Shown here in pieces: positions 1 through 7,582 of a stretch of DNA of 64,000 nucleotides (its first letter is position 1; every line of letters starts with the position of its first letter). Position numbers and translations under genes: made by a program. Location of the stretch: positions 496,001 to 560,000 of the forward strand of contig NZ_JABCJE010000002.1 of the NCBI RefSeq assembly GCF_013377535.1. The letters run 5' to 3'. The DNA is from Donghicola mangrovi. GTDB lineage: Bacteria > Pseudomonadota > Alphaproteobacteria > Rhodobacterales > Rhodobacteraceae. The notes beneath the pieces are model-generated. The model saw only the letters and a program-made list of their open reading frames with translations. It was not told the origin of the DNA and did no database searches.

Positions 1-786
1 AAAGAAGATCGCGACCTGATCGACCATCTCTTCGGTGGTAAAGGTCTCGCCGGTTTCGGGATCGGCGGTGGTCATGATCTTGGTCGCCAGATCGCCGGGC
101 GCGTTGCCCTGGTGGATCGCCGCCATCCGGTCTGAGGTCAGCCGCGTGATCAGGGACCGGATCAGGCGCGCGCTGTCCTTGGTCTCTCGGCTAAAGAACC
201 GCGGCATCCATTTCGGCATGGGGATAAAGGCGGCCAGATTGACGATCGGCTGACTGCGTTGATAGGCGCGGAATTCGTGGAAAACCTGCGATGCGATCTC
301 GTGCTCGATGGGAATTGTGAAAAGCGTGCGAAATATAACATCTGCCGCGACGTGGCTGGTCTCTGGCTCCACATCTATGGTCTGGCCGACATGGCGTTCC
401 ATCCGCTGAACAGCGGCCTGTGCGGCGGCCCACATCGCGGGATAGGTGTCGCGCAGCCGCCCCCCTTCGAAGGCGGGGTCGATGATCCGGCGCTGGCGCT
501 GCCATTCCGCGCCGTTGGTCACGAACACGGACCGGCCGAGCAAGGGCCGGAGCCCCTCGTTCACCCTGCCCGATTTCGGGAAATCCATCGGGCGCTCTTT
601 CAACACCAGATCCAGCAGTTCCGGCTGGTTCACAAGATAAGAGCGAAAGAACGGCGTGCGAAACTCGGCCATCCACGCGCGGTACAGGCGTTGGGGCTGC
701 GCCGACAGGATATCCTTGCGGAACAGCTGCATATAGCGCCACAGGGACACCTTGTCCGCACGGGCCGCCGGTTTCGGGGGGATCAC
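1..786 (-). CDS. Cytochrome P450, C-terminal part cut by window edge
   Basis: The reading frame stays open from a GTG at 786 to base 1, giving 262 residues without a stop. It shows the N-terminal half of a cytochrome P450 (haem-thiolate monooxygenase). The C-helix motif WQRQRR (Trp-x3-Arg) is followed by IIDPAFEGGRLR, and the visible sequence ends EEMVDQVAIFF, exactly where the I-helix AGHET motif should begin. The haem-ligand cysteine would lie outside the window. The GTG overlaps the stop of the upstream hydrolase gene as GTGA, so the two are probably translationally coupled. No signal peptide is visible, as expected for a soluble bacterial P450. The substrate cannot be read from this fragment. 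A later ATG, in LWRYMQLFRK, is an alternative start. Confidence 0.88.
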   Translation of the reverse strand, partial: MIPPKPAARADKVSLWRYMQLFRKDILSAQPQRLYRAWMAEFRTPFFRSYLVNQPELLDLVLKERPMDFPKSGRVNEGLRPLLGRSVFVTNGAEWQRQRRIIDPAFEGGRLRDTYPAMWAAAQAAVQRMERHVGQTIDVEPETSHVAADVIFRTLFTIPIEHEIASQVFHEFRAYQRSQPIVNLAAFIPMPKWMPRFFSRETKDSARLIRSLITRLTSDRMAAIHQGNAPGDLATKIMTTADPETGETFTTEEMVDQVAIFF

Positions 787-2000
787 GGGGTCATACTCCG
801 GTATTTCGACAGCGCCTCACGCTTGGTCGAGGGCGACGGGGCCCGTCCGTCAAACCGCGCGCCAAGGGTCATCGGGCCGGCAGTCACGCGGAAATAGTCG
901 TAATCCTCGGCATTGGGCAGCGCGAAGATATACTGGAAGTGCAGCCGGAACCACGACCGTCGCAGGCGTTTCCACTGCTCGGGCCCCAAAGTGCGGGAAA
1001 AGGCGGCAGAGATCACGATGGGCCAGCGCTGCCCTTCGGGCGCCACGCCGCTGACCCCTACTGGATCACACATAGCAAAGGCACAGCCGTCCCCCAGCGC
1101 GGTCACGTCAATCCACGCCAGTTGCTCGGTCAGGCTCAGGTCATGCAGGTCGCGGCGCAGGCGGCTGGCATCAGGCAGGAAAGACACCATCGGCACCACA
1201 TGGCCAAGGCTCAGGAAGCCCACCGCCGCCTGACTGTCCGCCAGACGCCCATCGCGCAGCAGATCGGCCAGCACCGACACCCCCAGATAGGCGCCCGAGG
1301 AATGGCCAACCACCAGAACTTCGTCCACGGTCGGATCGGCAAAAGCCTCGGCGATACGGTCGGCGAATTCGGACAGGCGTTCCTCTAGCTCGGGCTGGTA
1401 GGCCCCGCGCAAACCGGCAGAAAAGGCGTAATCGTGCATCAGGTAGTAGGCCAGAATTCGGTTATCGAGCCGCCTGCCCGCCCGAAGCAGCCCATAGCCC
1501 GCCATCGACCCGAGAACCGCTCCGATCATCCCGAGCGGCCCCGGCAGCACAAACTCCACCACCGTCCAGATCGCGAAGACCAGTAGCACCGCCAGCACCA
1601 GTTGCAGCAGCAGAAACCCCACGGGGTATAGCGCCGCAATCACCGGCCCGCGCCGCAGCTGCATCAGCCGCCACAGAGTTCCGGTCGAGATATAGATCCA
1701 CGCCGTTTTCAGCAGCTGCACATAGGTCGCGCCGATCCCCTGATCCATTGAGGAATTCACGATGTCCGACCAGACCAGCACATCCACACGGGCGGAAACG
1801 TCATGCCCTTCGATGCGGGCCTCGACCTCCCACGCGCTGCTACCGACGCCGCGCAGATCAATCCGGTAGCCAGAGTAGCGGGCCTGATCCGCGCCCTCTT
1901 TTCTGTAAAATTCACGATAGCGACGGGGCGGATAGGGATCAAACCCCGGAATGTAAAACACCCGGCGCCGCCCTACAGGTCTGTCAAACCGCTCGTCCAT
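783..2000 (-). CDS. Membrane-associated alpha/beta hydrolase (lipase-like)
   Basis: The 405-residue protein opens with a region containing VFYIPGFDPYPP, has two or three hydrophobic segments around residues 130-190, and then a hydrolase domain with the nucleophile elbow GHSSGAYLG, typical of lipases and esterases. This suggests a membrane-anchored esterase or thioesterase; the substrate is unknown. I chose ATG 2000 because an AAGGGG Shine-Dalgarno lies just upstream; an in-frame TTG five codons earlier is possible. The gene ends in a GTGA overlap with the P450 gene, so the two probably work together, perhaps on an acyl or fatty-acid substrate (inference). Its Shine-Dalgarno lies in a small hairpin at 2006-2022. 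Confidence 0.75.
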   Translation of the reverse strand: MDERFDRPVGRRRVFYIPGFDPYPPRRYREFYRKEGADQARYSGYRIDLRGVGSSAWEVEARIEGHDVSARVDVLVWSDIVNSSMDQGIGATYVQLLKTAWIYISTGTLWRLMQLRRGPVIAALYPVGFLLLQLVLAVLLVFAIWTVVEFVLPGPLGMIGAVLGSMAGYGLLRAGRRLDNRILAYYLMHDYAFSAGLRGAYQPELEERLSEFADRIAEAFADPTVDEVLVVGHSSGAYLGVSVLADLLRDGRLADSQAAVGFLSLGHVVPMVSFLPDASRLRRDLHDLSLTEQLAWIDVTALGDGCAFAMCDPVGVSGVAPEGQRWPIVISAAFSRTLGPEQWKRLRRSWFRLHFQYIFALPNAEDYDYFRVTAGPMTLGARFDGRAPSPSTKREALSKYRSMTP

Positions 2001-2005
2001 CCCAA

Positions 2006-2022
2006 CCCCTTGCAATAAGGGG
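2006..2022 (-). other. Small hairpin covering the hydrolase ribosome binding site
   Basis: CCCCTT (2006-2011 on +) and AAGGGG (2017-2022) form a perfect 6-bp inverted repeat with a 5-base loop. On the minus strand the downstream arm is AAGGGG, the Shine-Dalgarno of the hydrolase gene. It could dampen translation, or act as a weak terminator after ccdA; there is no T-run to favour the latter. Confidence 0.4.
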
Positions 2023-2061
2023 ATTAAACACGCTCAGACCTGAAAAGGATAGACGTAATCT

Positions 2062-2814
2062 TTAACCCAGATTGGCGAGAGAGGGGAAATTTTCCAGCAA
2101 CCAATAGGAGAATTGCGAAAATCCACCTGTCAGCATCAACAAACCTATCGTCCATAGCAAGAGGCCCATGATCCGCTCGATCTGCTCCATGTGGCGCTTC
2201 ATCCAGGTCATCACGCCGCTCATCTGCGGCAGGAACGCCGCGACCAGCAGGAACGGCACCCCAAGACCCAGCGCATAGACGGCCAGCAACATGGTGCCTT
2301 TGGCCACGCTGGCCTCGGACGCGGCAAGCGACAGGATCGCCCCCAGCTGCGGGCCGATGCACGGCGTCCAGCCAAAAGCAAAGGCCAGCCCCAGCACATA
2401 GGCCCCAAAGGCCGAGCCGCCCTGATCGCCCACATCAATGCGGGCCTCGCGGCTCAGGAACCCGATGCGGATGACACCCACGAAATGCGCGCCGAATACC
2501 ATGACAAGAATGCCCGCCACGGTGTTGAAATAGCTTTGATAGGCCAGCAGCACCCTGCCCGCGGCCGACGCCGCGAACCCCAACAGCAGAAACACCGTCG
2601 ACAGCCCCAGCACAAAGAACAACGCCGCCAGCAAGGTCCGCGCCCGTGCACTGCCGCTGCCCTTCATCTCGTTCAGGCTGACCCCGCTCATGTAGGCCAG
2701 ATACGGGGGAACGATCGGCAGCACACAGGGGCTGAGGAAGCTGATGATCCCCGCCGTCAGTGCCACAAGCATGGCGGGCAGCAGGCCCGCGTCAAAGAGG
2801 TCGATTCCGAACAT
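2062..2814 (-). CDS. ccdA: Cytochrome c biogenesis protein CcdA
   Basis: The 250-residue polytopic membrane protein moves reducing equivalents from cytoplasmic thioredoxin across the inner membrane for periplasmic disulfide reduction and cytochrome c maturation. About six hydrophobic helices are visible. The two conserved cysteines sit in SFLSPCVLPIVPPY (about Cys30) and GWTPCIGPQLGA (about Cys152), the redox pair of the DsbD/CcdA core. Length fits stand-alone CcdA. It lies alone between rne and the hydrolase gene. The nearby c-type cytochromes of the methanol island would need such a system. No strong Shine-Dalgarno precedes ATG 2814. Confidence 0.93.
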   Translation of the reverse strand: MFGIDLFDAGLLPAMLVALTAGIISFLSPCVLPIVPPYLAYMSGVSLNEMKGSGSARARTLLAALFFVLGLSTVFLLLGFAASAAGRVLLAYQSYFNTVAGILVMVFGAHFVGVIRIGFLSREARIDVGDQGGSAFGAYVLGLAFAFGWTPCIGPQLGAILSLAASEASVAKGTMLLAVYALGLGVPFLLVAAFLPQMSGVMTWMKRHMEQIERIMGLLLWTIGLLMLTGGFSQFSYWLLENFPSLANLG

Positions 2815-2911
2815 GTCTGGTTTTTACCCTATCTGACTGGCGCCCGTCACCTCGGGGCGTTTCACATATTTGTTGGTCAGGTCAACGCGGCAAAACGGGC
2901 CCGCAAACAAT

Positions 2912-2936
2912 CAGGGCGCCCGCTGGGGACGCCCTG
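2912..2936 (-). terminator. Probable terminator of rne
   Basis: CAGGGCGCCC (2912-2921) pairs with GGGACGCCCTG (2926-2936), leaving one unpaired base and a 4-base loop. Read on the minus strand it lies 6 bases after the rne stop and is followed by ATTGTTTG, a weak T tract. Confidence 0.55.
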
Positions 2937-2941
2937 TTGAA

Positions 2942-5857
2942 TTATACGCTCCACCAGCCGGTGCGCTTGGGCTTGGGCGGCTCGTTCGAGATTTCCTCGA
3001 CGATCGCCTCGGGCTCGGGTTGCGGCGCGGGCTCGGGTTCCGCAGGAACCTCTACCGGTGCAGGCTCGGCCACGGCGGGCTCTTCGACCGCGGGAACCTC
3101 CTCGGGGGCCGGTTCCTCAGCGGGTGCTTCGGGCTCGGCGGGAACCTCGACAACCTCGGGCTCTGCCGGAGTGTCCTCGGGCATCGGTGCCTCGGTGGGC
3201 TGTTCCTCGATGACTTCGGCGGGGGTCTCGACAGGCGCTTCTACCGGTGCTTCCGCAGGGGTCTCGACCTCTGCCGGAGCATCTTCGACCACGACGGGCG
3301 CGTCGGTCGCGGCATCATCCGATGCCTCTTCACCCTCTGCGTCATCCTCGTCGGACTGCTCACCGTTCTCCATCGACTTGTCGTCAGAGTCTTTGCCCTT
3401 GCCACCACGACGACGACGACGACGGCGCTTCTTGGGCTTACCACCTTCTTCACCTTCGGGCTTCTGCTCGGGCGCTTTCGCCTCAACGACCACTTCTTCG
3501 GCTTCTTCGATCTCGACTTCTTCGGCTGCGGCATCCGCATCCAGAGCGTCCATGATCGAAGTATCCAGAACTTCGGCCTCGGGGATATAGCCGCCGATCA
3601 CACGAACCGCGGTCTTGAACTTCTCGATCGAGAAGTCGGGGCTGATCAGGTGCGCGTCCGCTTCGATGCGAACGGCCATGCCATAGCGTGCCTCAATCTG
3701 GGCCACATGCTCGCGCTTGTGGTTGATCAGGTAGTTCACGATCTGCATGGGCGCCTTGACCAAGGCTTCCTTGCTGCGGCCACGAACGCCCTCTTCCTCG
3801 AGCTGGCGCAGAATGGCGAGCGACACGTTGTCGTCCGAACGCAGCAGACCGGTGCCATGGCAGTGCGGACACGGCTGGGTGGTCGCCTCGATCATGCCGG
3901 GACGCAGACGCTGACGGCTCATCTCCAAGAGGCCAAAGCCCGAGATGCGGCCAACCTGGATGCGCGCGCGGTCGGTTTTCAGCTTGTCTTTCAGACGCTT
4001 CTCGACCGCAGTGTTGTTCTTGCGCTCGTCCATGTCGATGAAGTCGATCACGATCAGACCGGCCAAGTCGCGCAGACGCAGCTGGCGCGCCACCTCTTCG
4101 GCGGCTTCAAGGTTGGTCTTCAGCGCGGTCTCTTCGATCGAGCCTTCTTTGGTCGCCTTGCCAGAGTTCACGTCGATCGCCACCAGCGCCTCGGTCACAC
4201 CGATCACGATGTAGCCGCCGGATTTCAGCTGGACGGTCGGGTTGAACATGCTGCTCAGGTAGCTTTCCACCTGATACCGCGCGAACAAGGGCATACGATC
4301 GGTGTAATGCTTCACGTTCTTGGCGTGGGACGGCATGATCATTTTCATGAAGTCTTTGGCGTTGCGGTAGCCGCGTTCGCCTTCGACCAGAACTTCGTCG
4401 ATCTCGCGGTTATAAAGGTCGCGGATCGAGCGTTTGATCAGATCGCCCTCTTCGTAGATCTTGCAAGGGGCCACGGACTGCAGCGTGTTCTCGCGGATCT
4501 GTTCCCACATGCGCTGCAGGTATTCGTAGTCGCGCTTGATCTCGGCCTTGGTGCGCTGTGCGCCAGCGGTCCGGATGATCAGACCTGCGCCCTGCGGCAC
4601 ATCAAGTTCGCCCGCTATCTCTTTGAGTTTCTTGCGATCTGCGGCGTTAGTGATCTTGCGGCTGATGCCACCACCACGGGCAGTATTCGGCATCAATACG
4701 CAGTAACGGCCCGCAAGGCTGAGGTAAGTGGTCAGGGCCGCGCCCTTGTTGCCACGCTCTTCCTTAACGACCTGTACCAGCAGGATCTGGCGTACCTTGA
4801 TCACTTCCTGGATTTTGTAGCGGCGCGCGCGGGGTTTGCGCACGGGGCGGATATCCTCGGCGTCATCCTCTTCGGAGACGGACTCGATTTCCGCTTTGGG
4901 GTCCACGTCATCCGCGTCGTCGCTGTCATCCTCATCGTCCGAGGCAGCTTCGGCAGCGGGCGCTTCATCGTCTTCGGTGGCGGCAACGGGATCGGCGTCC
5001 TGATCCTCGTCTTCGTCATCAAGATCAATGGTCTCCATGCCCGAGATTTCACGGGTGGCCACTGCATCGTCGCTATCGTCATTGCGCGCAGCCTGAGCGG
5101 GACGCGGACGGTCATCACCATCTTCGTCGGTCTGCTCGGCGTCCGCCTCAGGTGCGGTTTCCTCGGGCGCAGCTTCGACTACGGGCTCTTCGATTGCTTC
5201 GGGAGCAACCTCGTCAGCCACAGCTTCCTCGGCCACAGGCGCGGCGTCTTCTTCGGCCTCAGCCACAGGAGCCTCTTCCGCAACCGGAGCGGCTTCTTCG
5301 CTGACCTCTGCCGTAGTTTCCTCTGCAACGTCAGCCACTTCTACAGGGGCCTCGGCTGCTACTTCGGTCACACCCTCTTCTGCCGCCTCAACGACGGGTT
5401 CTTCGGCAACAGGCGCGTCAGCCGCTGCTTCGAACACCTCGGGTTGGGCTTCAGCCTCGGGGGCTGCCTCTACCTTGGGCTTGTCGGCGGGCTTTTTCTT
5501 GCGCGAACGCGAACGGGACCGCTTGGGGCGCTCGTTCTCTTCTTCGTCATCGCTTTCCTGAGCGGCGGCATAGGCGCGCTCTTCGGCCAGCAGAGCCTCG
5601 CGGTCTGCTACCGGGATCTGGTAGTAATCGGGGTGAATTTCCGAGAACGCCAGAAAGCCGTGGCGGTTTCCGCCGTAATCAACAAATGCTGCCTGAAGGG
5701 ATGGTTCGACCCGTGTAACCTTGGCTAGATAGATGTTGCCAGCAAGCTGGCGTTTGTTTTCGGACTCAAAGTCAAATTCCTCAACCTTGTTTCCGTCCAC
5801 CACCACAACGCGGGTCTCTTCCGCGTGGGTGGCGTCGATGAGCATTTTCTTTCCCAT
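2942..5857 (-). CDS. rne: Ribonuclease E
   Basis: The 971-residue endoribonuclease is the core of the RNA degradosome. I chose ATG 5857 (GKKMLIDATHAEETRV), preceded by AGAGA; a GTG five codons upstream is less likely. The S1 domain starts near residue 35 (GNIYLAKVTRVEPSLQAAF) but is split by a roughly 250-residue Ala/Glu/Val/Pro-rich acidic insertion with an SRSRSRKKK stretch, and resumes at RYKIQEVIKVRQILLVQV. Then follow the RNase H-like and DNase I-like parts, the catalytic region GLIVIDFIDMDERKN, and the Zn-link CPHCHGTG. The tail is acidic and low-complexity, carries an Arg-rich RRRRRRRGG patch, and ends RTGWWSV, probably a partner-binding motif. The split S1 domain is known from alphaproteobacterial RNase E. 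Confidence 0.97.
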   Translation of the reverse strand: MGKKMLIDATHAEETRVVVVDGNKVEEFDFESENKRQLAGNIYLAKVTRVEPSLQAAFVDYGGNRHGFLAFSEIHPDYYQIPVADREALLAEERAYAAAQESDDEEENERPKRSRSRSRKKKPADKPKVEAAPEAEAQPEVFEAAADAPVAEEPVVEAAEEGVTEVAAEAPVEVADVAEETTAEVSEEAAPVAEEAPVAEAEEDAAPVAEEAVADEVAPEAIEEPVVEAAPEETAPEADAEQTDEDGDDRPRPAQAARNDDSDDAVATREISGMETIDLDDEDEDQDADPVAATEDDEAPAAEAASDDEDDSDDADDVDPKAEIESVSEEDDAEDIRPVRKPRARRYKIQEVIKVRQILLVQVVKEERGNKGAALTTYLSLAGRYCVLMPNTARGGGISRKITNAADRKKLKEIAGELDVPQGAGLIIRTAGAQRTKAEIKRDYEYLQRMWEQIRENTLQSVAPCKIYEEGDLIKRSIRDLYNREIDEVLVEGERGYRNAKDFMKMIMPSHAKNVKHYTDRMPLFARYQVESYLSSMFNPTVQLKSGGYIVIGVTEALVAIDVNSGKATKEGSIEETALKTNLEAAEEVARQLRLRDLAGLIVIDFIDMDERKNNTAVEKRLKDKLKTDRARIQVGRISGFGLLEMSRQRLRPGMIEATTQPCPHCHGTGLLRSDDNVSLAILRQLEEEGVRGRSKEALVKAPMQIVNYLINHKREHVAQIEARYGMAVRIEADAHLISPDFSIEKFKTAVRVIGGYIPEAEVLDTSIMDALDADAAAEEVEIEEAEEVVVEAKAPEQKPEGEEGGKPKKRRRRRRRGGKGKDSDDKSMENGEQSDEDDAEGEEASDDAATDAPVVVEDAPAEVETPAEAPVEAPVETPAEVIEEQPTEAPMPEDTPAEPEVVEVPAEPEAPAEEPAPEEVPAVEEPAVAEPAPVEVPAEPEPAPQPEPEAIVEEISNEPPKPKRTGWWSV

Positions 5858-5883
5858 GGTATCTCTTTGCACAGGTCATCGGG

Positions 5884-6001
5884 GTCCGGAACAAGCCGGA
5901 CGCGCGCGGTGCTGCTGTGTTTTGTCAGGGCGAGGGGAAACGCGCAAAGAGCAGGCGCGGAATGCGCCCTACACTTCACTAAACTTACGTTTGCGCGTTT
6001 C
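5884..6001 (-). promoter_or_regulatory. Structured 5' leader of rne
   Basis: The roughly 340 bases upstream of rne (5858-6194) hold no convincing gene but much dyad symmetry. GAAACGCGCAAA (5937-5948) and TTTGCGCGTTTC (5990-6001) are a perfect 12-bp inverted repeat. It encloses a hairpin of GGCGC (5954-5958) and GCGCC (5964-5968). Nearer the gene, GTCCGG (5884-5889) pairs with CCGGAC (5896-5901), about 27 bases before the ATG. RNase E commonly controls its own mRNA through its leader; here that is inference from structure and position. Confidence 0.5.
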
Positions 6002-6194
6002 ATCGCGGTTCTTCTCCGACGCCATGCGGCGCCATGTTTATGGCCCGTCGCGCTTGCGTGCCGGGCTGATTTCTTCGAGCCTGTTCGGCCCTAAGCGGTC
6101 CTTTCGGGACGGCGGCTCGTAATGGCGCGCCTCTGTCCAGATCGGGAAAACTGTGTCGCGAGACTGTTGATAAGTCCCGTTCTATCACCATAAA

Positions 6195-6230
6195 GGGCAT
6201 TTTCTCGAAAAGACAATGCGGAAAATGCCC
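6195..6230 (-). terminator. Probable terminator of the dctB-dctD operon
   Basis: GGGCATTTTC (6195-6204) and GAAAATGCCC (6221-6230) form a perfect 10-bp inverted repeat with a 16-base loop. It begins 15 bases beyond the dctD-like stop and is followed on the minus strand by TTTATGG. Confidence 0.6.
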
Positions 6231-6244
6231 CTTGGGCGCGTCAC

Positions 6245-7579
6245 TTACAGATAATCGGCGCGCTGAAGGCCGTATTTGGCCATCTTTTCGTTAAGGGTCC
6301 GGCGCGGAAGGCACAGCTCTTCCATCACGCTGGCGATAGAGCCTTTGTGACGGCGCATGGTGTTGTCGATCAGCATCCGTTCAAATGCCTCGACGTATTC
6401 CTTCAGGGGTTTGCCTTCGGTGGTGACGACGGGGCGCAGGTCATCGTTATCCGCCATCAGAAGGCTGGCGATGGTGCCCGACCCGCGGCGCGACTGCAGA
6501 ACGGCCCGTTCGGCCACGTTTATCAGTTGGCGCACGTTACCGGGCCACGGGGCTTGCAGCAGCTGCGCGGCCTCTTGGGCGCTGGGTTCGGGGGCATCGC
6601 AGCCGTATTCGTCGGCGAACTGCTCGGCGTGACGGTTGAACAGGGTCAGGATATCTTCGCCGCGATTGCGCAGCGGCGGCAAGGTGATGCGCAGCGCAGC
6701 AAGGCGATAGAACAGGTCGTTGCGCAGGGCGTCCTCGACGGTTTTGCCCTGCTCTTGCATGTTGCAAATGCCGATGATGCGGGTCTCGCCGGGGGTGCCC
6801 TGTTCGTTAATGAACGACAGCAGGCGCGCTTGGACCGTGTCACTCAGGGTTTCGATGTCTTCGAGAACCAAAGTGCCACCGCGTGCCTCTTCGACGGCGG
6901 GCAGCTGGATATCCTCGGGCTGCATGGGGCCGAACAGGCGTTTGGTCAGGCTATCCTCATCGTAGGCCGAGCACGAGACCAGCACGAACTTGCGGCCCGC
7001 GCGGCTGCCCACGGCGTGCAGCGCGTGCGCGGTCAGGGTTTTGCCGGTGCCGGTTTCGCCGTCGATCATCACGTGACCGTCCGCCTGCCCCAGATCCAGA
7101 ATGTCCTCTTTCAGACGCGTCATGTCGGGACCAGTGCCGATGATTTTGCTCATCAGCCCTGCCCCGTCCGACAACTCGCGGCGCAGGGCGCGGTTGTCCA
7201 GAACCATACGGCGCTGGTTCAGGGCCTTGCGCGCGATCTCGGTCATCTTGTCGGGGTTGAACGGTTTTTCGAGGAAGTCAAACGCCCCAAGACGCATCGC
7301 CTCGACCGCGATCGGAACGTCACCATGGCCGGTGATCATAATAACCGGCAAGCTGCTGTCGCTGCCCATCAGCTTCTTCAGCAGGCCCATGCCGCCCATA
7401 CCGGGCATCTTGATGTCGCTGATGACGATGCCGGGATAGTCGGTGCCGATCTTGACCAAGGCATCCTCGGCCGAAGGGAACGTCTCGGTGTCAAAGCCAG
7501 AGAGCGCAAGCCACTGGCTGATCGACTGACGCATATCCTGTTCATCATCGACAATGGCAATCTTCATCACTTGCGACAT
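6245..7579 (-). CDS. dctD: DctD-like AAA+ response regulator lacking GAFTGA
   Basis: The 444-residue response regulator is partner to the kinase gene just upstream. The receiver domain (residues 5-125) has acidic pocket VDDE and phosphoacceptor Asp55 in VISDIKMPG. The AAA+ domain has Walker A GETGTGKT and PGNVRQL near its end. The C-terminal Fis-type helix-turn-helix is SIASVMEELCLPRRTLNEKM. Between RLFG and GGTLVL only about 16 residues remain (PMQPEDIQLPAVEEAR) where enhancer-binding proteins carry the GAFTGA loop that touches sigma-54; the Walker B Asp-Glu pair reads Glu-Asp. It may therefore regulate without sigma-54, as the GAFTGA-less NtrC of Rhodobacter capsulatus does. ATG 7579 follows a GGAG; the upstream stop is 3 bases away. 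Targets, classically C4-dicarboxylate uptake, are not shown here. Confidence 0.85.
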   Translation of the reverse strand: MSQVMKIAIVDDEQDMRQSISQWLALSGFDTETFPSAEDALVKIGTDYPGIVISDIKMPGMGGMGLLKKLMGSDSSLPVIMITGHGDVPIAVEAMRLGAFDFLEKPFNPDKMTEIARKALNQRRMVLDNRALRRELSDGAGLMSKIIGTGPDMTRLKEDILDLGQADGHVMIDGETGTGKTLTAHALHAVGSRAGRKFVLVSCSAYDEDSLTKRLFGPMQPEDIQLPAVEEARGGTLVLEDIETLSDTVQARLLSFINEQGTPGETRIIGICNMQEQGKTVEDALRNDLFYRLAALRITLPPLRNRGEDILTLFNRHAEQFADEYGCDAPEPSAQEAAQLLQAPWPGNVRQLINVAERAVLQSRRGSGTIASLLMADNDDLRPVVTTEGKPLKEYVEAFERMLIDNTMRRHKGSIASVMEELCLPRRTLNEKMAKYGLQRADYL

Positions 7580-7582
7580 CAC

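Noticed and set aside
2870-5728. A 952-codon open frame on the plus strand opposite rne
   Set aside because: It mirrors the low-complexity Glu/Ala codons of rne and has no recognisable domain; rne on the other strand is unambiguous.
5725-6200. Several short open frames in the rne leader
   Set aside because: No ribosome sites or conserved features; the region is better explained as a structured leader.
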